A DNA stretch of 60,000 nt from the NCBI GenBank assembly GCA_030704615.1, contig CM060731.1, positions 65,454,756 through 65,514,755 on the forward strand, read 5' to 3'. This document shows positions 20,745 through 31,334 of the stretch, piece by piece. The stretch's first letter is position 1, and the number at the start of each line of letters is the position of its first letter. Position numbers and translations under genes: made by a program. The notes beneath the pieces are model-generated. The model made no database searches, was not told the origin of the DNA, and saw nothing but the letters and a program-made list of their open reading frames with translations. The stretch comes from Takakia lepidozioides. Taxonomy: Eukaryota; Streptophyta; Takakiopsida; Takakiales; Takakiaceae.

Positions 20745-23700
20745 TCACAAGTCAGGATTTGTCGGGGGGACCCGGAGGATGCAGAAGTAGTAGCACATGC
20801 ATGGAGTTGGGGTTGTACTCGCAAGGGAAAAACCTGCCTCCTCCAGCATTTCAATCTCCTGAAAGCTGAGATGTGTTCCCACCTTCACGGGCCAAACGGT
20901 TGGAGGAGATGGCTTCATCACTACGGAAGGACGCACAGTTCCATGCACACATCTGGCACAATCATCTGCGCAGAACCAGAACTTGTGTTCTTGGCTTCTG
21001 GTTGACCGTATGGACGCATCAAGCCCGTGAAAGTCGGAGCAGGAGTTCGGGCCACCTCTGGATATAGATGAAGTGCACTTCTCGAAATTAGTTGCCCTGA
21101 TCGCTGTACATTTCACACGAGACCCTACACTTGTGCGTTCTATGTGCCAAACGTGGTCGGGGCATGCGGACTCAAGCACATCAAGGGGGTTGTTTCTCTC
21201 CTGCACCATTTCAGTGGCACTGTTTGATGCTGGAGCTTGCCGTCGTGTTGGAGGTTCCTCCACAATGGAGGTTCCGGACATGGAGCTGTCATGCAGGGAA
21301 ACGAGGCTTCGAGAAGTTATCACGGTCTGCCCTGTGGGAATCTGAATCCGAACCAGGTGGAGTGTTCAATTTCCTCTTACAGGAGCCGAATCTCTCCTCC
21401 CTTCAAGATGTGGAACTCTAGAAACAAGTGGCGTTCCCTGGGCATACATGCTCACCGCCCGTGCTATCTTGATTGGATCCCCAGATCTGTTTGCAGCACG
21501 CAACATCAACTCCCATTTGTCCGGACCCTTGCCACCAACCCCACCTCGTAAGAAATCACGGTATCGGGTTTGTTGTTGCAAGGCACGTATCAAATCATCT
21601 GTTGTTGCCACATACAAATCCCGACCTCGTTTCCCAGACTGCTGCAACCATGCGTTGTGCACAGTTTCTGCCAAATTGCAAGATGGCATGTCCGCCATTT
21701 CCTCAATGGACATGTTCTGCAAAGTGCAGAACCACACTTCAAAACAGTGAACAGAAAACAACATAAAGAAAGCGAGGACACAATAAAATGGAAAGCAAAT
21801 GTATGAATAAAGCAATAAATATAAGCCTCGTACCAATGCATGGCTGCTCCCACTGTCTATACCGGAAGTGCCAAAACGCCAATCTTCCAATGCTCTCATA
21901 CTCTCAAGTGATGCAGCTCCAGAAGAGAACCACCAGGCACGAATTGTCTGGAACAAAGTGTCCGCCTCCTTCATTGTTCTAGCATCTTTGTACTCTTTGC
22001 ACAATTTACGGTGCTGAGTCTGCATCTCTGGTTTGATGTCCGACTTTGTATGTTTTTCCAGAGATTGTGTCCAATGGAATAGACATGTACGCTCTCTCTT
22101 CCTGCATAGGCACTTTTGGGTCCCCGATCCGAAGACAATACGAACAGCATTGAAATTTGCTTGAGCACTATCCGCCATGAAACCTGCGAAATTTGGAGAT
22201 GGCAGCCCATGGCAGCCCATGACACGTATCAGGGAATTCCACATGAGCTTCTGGGATTCCGTATCCTCGGATTGCATGTCACAAACTGCAATTGTCATAA
22301 CTCGTTGGTACACTGGATCGTAGACATGACAAGCCATTGTCGTCCAATCCTTCACTCGTTTCACATGATCAAACATAAGAAAACAGTTCTGCAAGTCCCC
22401 AGTCTTCTGCATCCGCTTCACGAGGCTAACCCCACTGCCCTCCCCAACAGTCGACATTTTGAAAAGAAAAACTTTGATGGCACCTTGACCTGGGAATACA
22501 TTGTCCTGGATGTAATCGTACTTGCTCACTCGTTTCAATTCCAAAATGTTGTCTATGTAGCCTCTGATCCCAGAGCCCATTCTCAATGCATTGATCTGAT
22601 GCCGAATGTTAGGTGAACTTAAAGTGGAGAAATGATCCATGACCAGGTCCAATGCTGCACCGTCAAGTTTAGTCCCCACAGAATCCCCTTCACTCAAAAT
22701 ATGGCTTTCCAAGAAGGACTTGCTTGCGCCAAGAGCAATTGCAGATGTTGTTGCGGATGGGTTTCTCCCGAACTCCTGTTTAATCAACCTCGATACTGTC
22801 TCAACACTCTCCCTGTAATCCCCCTTCGAGACAGGATGGTTATGGAATCCGAAATGCACACAAGCTCTTGTCATTGTTTTCAAACGGTGGACAACATAGT
22901 ACATTCTTGCTCCGCAGAGCGCCAAGCAGGATGGCACAAGTTTGCAGAATTTGCAGACGAAAGTGTTTGCCGGTGGAGGGGCAGTCCCAGGCTGAAATGG
23001 ATTTTCCGCCAGACCCTCCCATTCGCTTTGATTATGAAAGAAAGTGTCTGCAATTCAAATTATCACACCTAAGGTGTCCATTGCAAACTGTCCTCCTGAA
23101 AACAAGCTTGTCATCATTCTGAATATTGGATGTTTTTGTTCTGCACCACGGGTGCCCGTCGTGTTTCTTGTCCATTCCATGCATCATGATTGTTACACCT
23201 CCAACTCGCGGAGGAGGAGGCAGCTCGAATAGGATATCGCCATCAAAAGTCTCCGGCAAGAACTTCACAGGCACCTGCTTCAAAGATTCCCAATCAATTC
23301 CCCGCAACTCACTTTTGAATCCAGCCATTCCTCCCATCGCCCGCAATTTTGGAATGACACTACAAATCTCTTCTTCATCAGCTTCTCCAACCACAGTAGG
23401 AAGGACTGGATTTGGAATTTCACTTATGTCATCATCGGACGAATCCGAAAGCTCAACGATTGGAGTGGAGGACGTCTGTTCTTTTTTCACCACCACCTCC
23501 CTCTTGTCTTCAACGACCGAAGCAGCAGTCCCGGGCGTCACATATGACCCAAGGGACTTTCGCCGAGGCTCTCCAAGTACTCTGTATCGACCAGGACGCA
23601 CTCTCCACTGGCTGATATGAGCCGTCTCATCACGGTTTTGGAAAGAGTATTTCAACAACTTCCCTTTAAGATCGTACACCTCTTTCTCCAAAAAGATGGA

Positions 23701-23829
23701 GCCATTCTGCAGCTGAAAACGGGTAGCCAAGACATGTTCCAGAACAATTGCAAATCCATTGTCAAGGACTTCCTGGGAGAACGGCACTGGTTTGTCGTCA
23801 GAGAAGAACTCCGCTTCAGAGGAAGCCAT
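20745..23829 (-). CDS. MULE-type transposase, copy 1
   Basis: DDE transposase of the Mutator-like superfamily; it would cut and rejoin element ends in the nucleus. The start ATG (MASSEAEFF) is followed by an acidic linker (SDSSDDDISE). A Cys/His-rich DNA-binding region comes next, with CNGHLRCDNLNC, a CxxC pair and FGFHNHP of the WRKY-GCM1/FLYWCH kind. The catalytic core carries AVCDMQSED, MADSAQANFNAVRIVFG (MADSAQAN at 22155-22178) and CLFHW, the spacing seen in MULE transposases. One 117-bp intron (21717-21833) separates the core from a C-terminal part with clustered Cys and His (FWFCADDCARC), possibly SWIM-like. Frame breaks occur near 23036, 22937 and 21890 relative to the second copy. 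It is divergent from the methyltransferase gene with about 850 bp between starts. Confidence 0.85.
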
Positions 23830-24680
23830 CTTCCTTCCTCGCGTACGTTTACCTTGCTATCGCAGATCTAGTGTAAATCGGTTTACTGATGTCTCCAGAA
23901 CACAGTTGAAGAATGAGCAGAGAATATGGCGGAGGAAGCTCAGACAACGACTGTGCATATTATGTTATTCTTTCCAGATATGCAGCCGTCCATTTTAATT
24001 ACTTTTCTTGTGGGCCCAGTGGTCAGAGTATCCCTAGGAGCAGTGTCGGCAGCTGTTAAACCGTTAATCAGAACCTCATCAATAAACCCAATAACAAAGC
24101 CGACTTCCTGGAAGCATGCCACAGGATCTGAGGATGGATTGCAGATTAAGTAAATGTATCTTTATACTACTACCAATGATCATGCGCACCTGGAAAGTTC
24201 CAAATGTGAAACGAATGTGGGGTTTGGCTAACAAGGATGACCGTGTATGATATTCCAAAATTTGTCATCAAACTCTCGTTCATTTACATTTATTTGTGTA
24301 AGACTGTGCGCCAAGATTTCTGGGATTCGCTGTTATTTTTAAATATTGAAACCGTTCTAATAAAGAACACGCCGTTTATTTTGGGCGACACGTCAGACAT
24401 CCATAACTGAATACGAACAGCTGTACACCAATTGCTGGCATGTGCACTAATAAGGGAACGACTATGTGTAACGGTCACGCGAGAGGGAATCCGATGCTTC
24501 TAGAGACAAGCAACAACGCAGGCAATCCCGCAAGAAATCGGGAGTCACTGCGTTTTTCTACTTTTCGCGCTTAGAGAGAGAGTGGTAGTCAAGCTGGAGA
24601 GGGTTCCTTCTACAATACGAAAGAGAAGAAAGTCTCTTTATTTTACTTCCCTTAGAGAGAGACGCAGAGCAAGAGAGCAA
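23830..24680. promoter_or_regulatory. Divergent intergenic region of element M
   Basis: About 850 bp between the two start codons, conserved at 56137-56989. It must hold the promoters of both genes, but I cannot assign a convincing TATA box. Preserving the whole interval in both copies suggests the two genes move, and may be expressed, as a pair. Confidence 0.5.
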
Positions 24681-27600
24681 ATGACGAGGCGTCGTTTGTT
24701 GGAGAACACAGGGCCAAGGCAGCAGGTGAACGCGGAGACTGATTCACAAGAGCAGACGGAGACTGAGGCAGCGGCTGTGACACAGTCGGCGATAAGAGTG
24801 CGCCAGCCTGTGGATGCAGAGATGATCGCAGGGACACTGAAGGAGGTGGAAGCACGAGGAACGCCGAACCGGGAGAAGGTCCAGAAACCCTAGAGCAGAC
24901 AGAAAATTCCAGCAGATGTGAGAGGGAAGAGGAAAGCTGCAGAAGGGGATCCAATTTTCAAAACCTAAGAAGGCGCCAGTAAGTTTTCTCTAACTTACAT
25001 TTCATTGTTGAAGATCTGCGTAGAGATTGAGTGGAATGTCCCAGACAGGGATTGTCGCTACCGACCATCACAACGGTGATTTGCTTTCTACTCCTCTGCT
25101 AAGGGTTTACCGCACAATGAGTGGGTGACTGACGGTACCGTCAGTTGTTCAGATCATACAGTCTGTCTGATTGCCTTTCAAGCAGTCCTTCCTCTTCCAT
25201 GCTGGCGACGTAATCACAATGGAGTCAATCTGAATAATCTGCACTTACTGTCCGCCCTAAACTATACTGAATGTCGTTGCCGCCAATCACTTACACATAG
25301 ATGTCATTACACAACACCGATCCGGCAGGTCCTTATCTTTTGTGATTGTCGTTAACGCGCGTTCGCTATCGCTCTCGCTTTTGTTTTGAATACGGCAGGA
25401 TCAGCTTTGCTTGTGTAGATTGCTGAATTGTTTCACACCATTCATAGTGAGTTTCTTGAGACAGAGTGATGGTCGTTACCGCCGTTCACTATTTGCAAAT
25501 TACTCAGTCAGAATTGAATGGCATCGTGCAGAAAACTGTGAGGTCCAAGCCTACAGGATCAGAGGGGAAAGGATCTGGAGATGGGGACGAGTCCGGAAAA
25601 AGCTCAGAGAATACAGATGAAGCAGATGAATCTGAAGTGCACTACCTTGACAAGGTGAAAGAACTCATGTCATTCCAGAAGGTAAACTCTCAGGAGGTTA
25701 TAAGGGACATGCTCGTATCTGGAGGGCGTCTGGACATCCCTCTGTGCCGGATGATATCTATGCCTGTTGTGCGTCCACCTCTTTCCCATGACATAACAAA
25801 ATTGGAGAGTGATTTTGTGCATGGATATAGACTTGGTGCACAAGTTTTTTATGTGTCACTGACGGATATAAATGGGAAAAGCACATTAGTGTCTCCAGAG
25901 ATCAGTGATAACTGGGATGAGTGCTGGAAAGATGCCAATGAGGAGTTCGAGCTGGGCCTCATGATGGGAAAGAACACCCAGCAATTCTGCAACCACATGT
26001 TCTACGTCTGGGACGGCAACCACCGATTGCTGGCATGGATGGGATACATTCAGAAACACCATGCGAAAGACAAAGACAAGCATGTTGCTGTGGAGGCAAT
26101 GGTTTTGGATCCTGGAAACGACATCGCTAGGCTTCTTACAGCTATGCACGACGTGAACAAGTAAGTCATCCAGGAGATTTCATTCCCTCTGTAGTGTCTT
26201 ATTAATCCCAAAAAACAGTGTTAAGGAATGCAATGTTTCCAATGTTTTTGCAGATCGACAGAGAAATCGCATGTGACAACAAGCTTGGTCCACACACTAT
26301 TCCGAATTCAGAGGATTGGTCTGATGAAGCTGGATGATTTTCGGACAGTACTCCACCCAAATATAATAAGAAGTGCGAAACGGGAAGAGCTGCAGGACTT
26401 GGTATTCTTGACACGAGAGGCGTTTCTGGAGTACATGTATCGCTAGCCCGAGTCTGTACTCAGTTTACTTTTCGAATACATGTTTGTAGTCCCTTCGGTG
26501 CTAATCACTATTGAATCAATGCAGCAAGAACTGGCAGAGGCAGCTGAGAAGGGAAAACCGAATATTACCGCACTACACCAGAGGAACTAAGGACATCAAA
26601 GGTGTGGAAGCTGCAATAAAAGAAGGAGTTTGAAATGCGAAGAACCAAATTGATGTCCGCCTTCGAAAGCAGCTTAGAATAGTAGATCTGGACTTGGTTC
26701 TGAGTTCCTTCAGCAGATCAAAACACACTATGACAAGCATGTGCATCCGGAGATGCAGCAGGAGAAATTGCACCGGCTGGCCCATATCGATGGTCGACCA
26801 CAAACAAAAATAAGGTGGCTGGAGATATGGAACTCAGATCAAACAGTAAAGGACTTGAATCAGTTCCAAAGAGCACCATACAGCCTGACACAAAGGTGGA
26901 AGGAATCAGTGATTTGGTGTTTGATAACTGGCTCCACAAGGCTACATTTTGGAGTCAGGTGTGTATTCAAATATTCTTTTCTTCAAGTATGTGATGAGTA
27001 TCTTATTTGCAATCTGACAAATATACAATTGCAGCTCGAAAAGCGCGCCGTCGTTGTGCTGGATCAGACTTTGAAGGACCTGAACATTTCGATTGTTTCC
27101 CCTCCCCAAATGTCATTGGAGGCATACATAAGGAAGTGGAGAGGTCTCACCTGGAGATACTGTTTTTTCCGGGAGTTCTCCAAAGATGGTAACATTTTAC
27201 GGTCCAACGACTTTGACAGTCAGGTTGGAGGAGAGTGGGCCATGATGCGAGTTGTGTACAGGTGCAATGTCATACTGGAAACTCTACTATTTTTTGGGAA
27301 AAATGTGGCTTCATAAGGATTGCAATCATAGATCCAGATTGAATGTCGTCGACGACATTCACTTCTTTGTCTGAGTCATTCTTAAGCGAGTATATGAATT
27401 CATCTAAGGGTGTAATTATAGTGTCCCTGATTAGAATTGATAATGTCCTTGAATGGCGTTGACGACATTCACATCCGAGTTGTTGAGAGGTCCTCAGAGT
27501 TATGTAATTTTTGTATGTCCATAGAGTTTATAGAGGGTTCCTCACTTCATTTGCTGAATGTCAATGCAGACATTCAGTTGTTCTGCATTGTTTTTGCCTC

Positions 27601-30384
27601 TTGCGAGGAATCAGGAGGCTTGATAAGCTGTGTTATGAGACAAATTGTTGATGACATTCACTTCTGTGTCTGTATTATTCACCAGCGACAATTTGAATTT
27701 ACATGGATTGGGAGCTAAGTAATTGGTTCCTTGTTGGTATTTTGTGAATGGCGTTGACGTACAGTGTTGTTGTGAGGTCCTCAGTGATATGTTCGTTATG
27801 AATGTGCATTGAGTTTTCCGGGAGGGTTCCTTACTCGAGTTTATGATTTCCATCCTTTGATTTTGCTTCATTTGAGGAATAATTAGGCTTGATTAGGAGT
27901 GTATTCACAAATCCAAAGTGAATGTCGTTGACGACATTCACTTCTATGTCTGTGTCATTCCAAAACGATAGTTTGCATTCACGTGGATTAGGTGTATTTA
28001 TAGTATCATTGAATGGAATGTTTTGAATGGCGTTGACGACATTCACATCCGGAGCAGTCGTGTGGTCCTGAAAGGTCCTTGGAGCAATTCTCAGAGCCAT
28101 TTTCATTATATGTTTTTTTCCATTCTGTTCTCTTGCATCTTACTCACTGAGCGCTTTGGTGGTTGGGATTTATCTCCTATTTTTCAGGTACACGAAATAT
28201 GTGCTTATGGAAGGAAATCACCTGAGCGGAATTCCAGACTATCTGACATGTGGTCGGACCCTGCAAACAATCCAACCATGTATACTGCAGGGATATTGAA
28301 GGACTGGAGTCCTTCTCACTTCAGAGACTGTGGGGTGGTACCTTGACTGCCCACCGGAGCACACGACCTTTCAAGAACAGCATATGAAATACTTGAACAA
28401 TAACGCTGAGATGCTGGCGCCTCTGACTGACGAAGAGTACCAACGAAACATAGCAACATTGGCTGCCAAGGAGCCTGATGCTCAGGGAACGCCGCAGAAG
28501 GGAAAGAAGGCGGGCCGCAAACCAAAAGACAAGGTTGTTGATGTCATAGCCATCTCACCAGCAAAGCCAAAGGACAAAGACAAGTCCAAAGAAGGAAAAG
28601 ACAAGGGGAAGGAGAAAGAAAAGGAGATGGAGAGTGGGCAGGACTTTACTGCTGGAAGATATACCCGCACTGTTCAGTGCGTGTTCGATGCCAAGCCACA
28701 CCCTTCCCGTTCTGATTCGGCAGGAGAGATGAAAATTGTTAATGAGGTTGGCTGTCGATGATGCAGAGTCGAAAGAGAGGATACACTGGGGTGCCTTCGC
28801 CTACCTGGGACAATATAATCTCATTCCTCAATCTGGTGAGAATTCCAGTTTCTTTCTTTTTTCTCTGAAAGTTTCGTTGGCAGTATTTCAGTCTCGTTCT
28901 TTGAAAACATTCTTGCCATCGTTCTTATAAAAAACATGTCTGTTGCAGGTGAGCACAGTCCCACCTTCGTGTGCGGTGTGCAGAAAACATATGCGGCCGA
29001 CATTGTCATTCTCGACATCCCGGATGGCCAGGCTGTGCCAGAAGTTCTTCCAAAGGGCAAGACGTCAGGCTGGAACAAATTCGAGGACAACTACTGGAGT
29101 TGGGTGTTCGGGTTCTGTAATAACTTCCTCTCTGATGCAGGGACACTTCTGCTTTTTCAGTCATGTGACAATGATAGTCGTCGGGCATTGGCATCATACC
29201 TCAAGTCTTCAGGGTTTGAAGTTTTGCGCACATGGAATTGTGTGAACAGCCTCTACCTTGTGAAAGGGGGTTTCCCTGGTCAGCTGGTATGCCGTCTCCT
29301 TCTGCTTGTGCTTTCATGATGAGTTTCAATGTTCTCTGCAGCTCCTCTAGTAGAATCTTATGATCGACACCGATCATCACCGATTCGTGATAAAAATGAT
29401 TTTTGTGTCTGAGTTCTGAATAGCCGATGTACACACTTCCACTATAGATTGTGTTTACCACACTAACCTGCTATCTTGGCAGACGAGGATGTTCGAGGCG
29501 ATCTGCCTGCGCAGGATTCGCACCTCCAAGACACCATCCTCCATCCGCAGCTTTGAGATTTCTGACCAGGGTTGTTTCGTCAACCCCCCCTATGAGCCCA
29601 TGTCGATGACATTTTGTACAACTTCATGCAGTCCAGTCAGACTCTGAAGAGACCAGATGGCACTCCCTGGAGAGGTGCAAAGGAAAAGTCCCCAGCGTTC
29701 ATGCAAATACTGCTGGAGTCATGCAGCCACCACTCTGCACGGGTGGTCGATCTTTCTGTGTCCACAGTTCGTTCTTTTCCCTTCCGAATTGGTTTTCTTT
29801 CAACAGTTTCATCTGCTTAAATCCCCCACCAAACTGTTTCATGTCCTCCTGTGTGGTGCAGGAGCAACTTACCATGCATGCAAGGCAGGCGGAAGAAGCC
29901 TTTTTGGCATGGAGGGTGATTCTGACCTCTACAACACAGTGCTCCTCCCCCTTTTGTCTGGCTCCACTTCAGGCACACAGACTGATCGGATTCAAATTTG
30001 AAATGATGACGATCCCGAAGATAAGCAGGTCGACAACGACTTTTCATGTGAGTAAGTGCTAAACCCTCTTTGGGAGCCATACTCAATTTCTCAATAACAT
30101 CAAAGTTACAGTAATAACTTTTTCAGGCTGTCTTTCAGGAAAGGCAGCGGTGGATCTTCAGGAGATACAGTCATTTCTGGCGAGTCTGTTTTCGACAGCC
30201 CCTTTTCCAATTTTCTGCTTCCTGTTTATGCCGAAGCAATGGCACTTCACGCGGCCGAGTCCCTATCCCTGACTTTTTACTGCCCAGCCGTAGGTGTATC
30301 CAGCGTGGATCCGGTGTTCTAAAATACTTAGACTTAGATGCAGAGGAAGCGGGGATACATTGTACTGACTCTGAGTCAGACTGA
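24681..30384 (+). CDS. ParB-like domain fused to N6/N4-type DNA methyltransferase, ten exons (copy 1)
   Basis: Exons as I read them are 24681-24978, 25508-26160, 26254-about 26443, 26525-26958, 27035-27188, 28188-28835, 28949-29286, 29483-about 29767, 29872-30047 and 30127-30384. The first exon is charged (KRKAAEGD). Exon 2 carries a ParB/nuclease-like motif, VWDGNHRLLAWMG, with DGNHR at 26012-26026. Exon 6 has a Lys-rich linker (KAGRKPKDK...). Exon 7 has the motif IV position, DIVILDIPDG (29014-29025 encodes DIPD where DPPY is expected). Motif I follows across exons 8/9 (DLSVSTG|ATYHACKAGG... GMEGD). Order IV then I fits the beta-class amino-methyltransferases. The last exon ends in an acidic tail. 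Lesions in this copy are a lost donor at 26443, frameshifts near 28330, 28740 and 29600, a lost donor at 29767 and CGA-to-TGA at 29999. The expected activity would be DNA adenine or cytosine-N4 methylation, but the altered motif IV makes this doubtful. Confidence 0.72.
25050..25475. repeat. Degenerate palindromic sites in the first intron
   Basis: At 25128-25145 there is a perfect 18-bp palindrome, ACTGACGGTACCGTCAGT. Weaker sites related to GTCGTTANCGNC occur at 25050-25071, about 25269-25288, 25344-25364 and 25468-25488. In the second copy (near 55672-55690) the 18-bp palindrome is broken. They resemble the sites in the 999-bp intron downstream. Confidence 0.5.
27189..28187 (+). other. 999-bp intron with a palindrome array
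   Basis: Bounded by GTAACATT and TTTTTCAG, the largest intron of the methyltransferase gene. It is almost filled by a diverged tandem repeat of about 280-300 bp whose units each carry two palindromic boxes. No coding frame is supported. In the second copy of element M everything from this intron onward is missing. Confidence 0.65.
27341..28044. repeat. Array of 20-24 bp palindromes, consensus GAATGTCGTNGACGACATTC
   Basis: 27341-27360 is the perfect palindrome GAATGTCGTCGACGACATTC, extendable by one base each side. Others lie at 27451-27470 (imperfect), 27554-27577 (9-bp arms, 6-nt spacer), about 27645-27661, 27746-27762, 27918-27941 (11-bp arms around TG) and 28025-28044. Boxes followed by CACTTC alternate with boxes followed by CACATCCG, giving a higher-order period of 280-300 bp. 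Spacing is far too long and the units too diverged for CRISPR. Confidence 0.85.
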
Positions 30385-31011
30385 ACTATATTCTTTTAAT
30401 ATTCATTTCATACTATCTGGAAAACGTTGAATCCCCTTCCTCCACCGTAGTTGTTCCTTTAGAACAAATAATAATCACAGAATCAACTTTATTTAAATTG
30501 CAATATGTATGAATCCATCACAAACCTCCCTGACTCTTCTCATATCCATTGTGCATTCATCTACAGTGTATTCATGCGTGCTCCATTCATGAATGTTTTC
30601 CTTTGTTCAACATCCATTGTACATTCATCCTCTGTACTCTTTAATCCACCCCACAAACCTTCCACACTCATTTCATATACGTTGTGCATTCGTCAAAAGT
30701 TTTGGTCATGCATCTTCCTGTCATGAATTTTTGTCATTGCTCAACATCCATTATACATTCATCCATTTTACTCTTATCCATCCCTCATTCATCCATCTAC
30801 ATTCATTTTTCACACTCATCCATCTGTTTATCATCCAACTGAACATTCATCCATCCTTTATTCAATGACTTTTATATGTCGTCCAGCTTGTTTCCGCGGT
30901 AAAGGGTGCAATCCGGGGAATACACTCCACTTCTTTCTGGGCGCGTGGTGACGGCCTTCACGTGTGATGACGTGGAGTGAGCCCCGTGACGTGGCATTGG
31001 CGCAAGTGACG
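30385..31011. other. Right noncoding part of element M with ATTCATCC-rich tract
   Basis: After the methyltransferase stop there are about 115 bp of AT-rich sequence. A tract of ATTCATCC/TCATTCATCC variants follows at about 30500-30880, then GC-rich sequence with GACGTGG boxes at about 30969, 30988 and 31008. No gene is supported. Confidence 0.7.
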
Positions 31012-31043
31012 TGGCGTGAGCGCAATTGCGCTCACGCGCTCAC
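31012..31043. promoter_or_regulatory. Right subterminal palindrome of element M
   Basis: 31015-31038 is a perfect 24-bp palindrome with half-site GCGTGAGCGCAA. The equivalent site reads GCGTGAGC/GCTCACGC (perfect 16 bp) at 50623-50638 and GTGAGCGCA-C-TGCGCTCAC near 4640-4658. The arms are kept while the centre changes, which suggests selection or repeated remodelling at a palindrome. It is the inverted counterpart of 19780-19807. Confidence 0.6.
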
Positions 31044-31329
31044 GTGACCAGGCTCACGCCGAGGCATCCCTGGGCTGAAATGGAGAAGTACCATTTGTGT
31101 GGGACTGATGAGAGCCGCACACGTGCGCTAGTGTCGCGCAAGCCCTTGATGCGCGCAAAAAGACGACCGCAAGCTGGGCATGGGGTACGGTCTGATGGGA
31201 GAGGCGCATGCTGTCGGGGTAAGAGTGATGGGGTCGGCAATGCAGGCTGCACAACTGGAGAAGAAGTGACTGGCATGGGACGTCTAACCCTACCTGAGAG
31301 GCGCAGTGGGGGAGGGCTCAACAGACACT

Positions 31330-31334
31330 GTGGG
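31330..31334. other. Unoccupied insertion site of the gypsy LTR element
   Basis: CACTG joins element M's outer flank directly to the host flank. The same join is interrupted by gypsy 1 at 424-4349 and by a reversed LTR ending at 50324, three bases away. This gives the pre-insertion sequence. Confidence 0.85.

Larger units (their letters stand above)
19760..31329 (+). mobile_element. Element M: MULE-type DNA transposon with a ParB-methyltransferase gene (copy 1)
   Basis: The most complete copy in the window. From left to right it holds a subterminal region rich in GACGTGGC and GTGAGCG motifs, then 600 bp without a gene. The MULE transposase follows (minus strand), then a shared divergent region, then the ParB-like/methyltransferase gene (plus strand). 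An ATTCATCC-rich tract and a right subterminal region with the same motifs in the opposite orientation complete it. It is called one element because transposase and partner gene are adjacent in the same divergent arrangement in the second copy (53846-60000), and its right end recurs three times. The exact termini, long inverted repeats and 9-bp target duplications typical of MULEs were not located, so the boundaries are approximate. Confidence 0.7.

Noticed and set aside
27341-28044. CRISPR-like array
   Set aside because: The boxes are palindromic but 80-170 bp apart, diverged, and embedded in a longer tandem repeat inside a spliced eukaryotic gene. There are no uniform spacers or Cas genes.
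24681-30384. Bacterial or phage contamination as the source of the ParB/methylase sequence
   Set aside because: The gene is split by ten exons with GT-AG introns and lies beside a eukaryotic MULE transposase in two copies. A bacterial origin of the domain is plausible, contamination is not.
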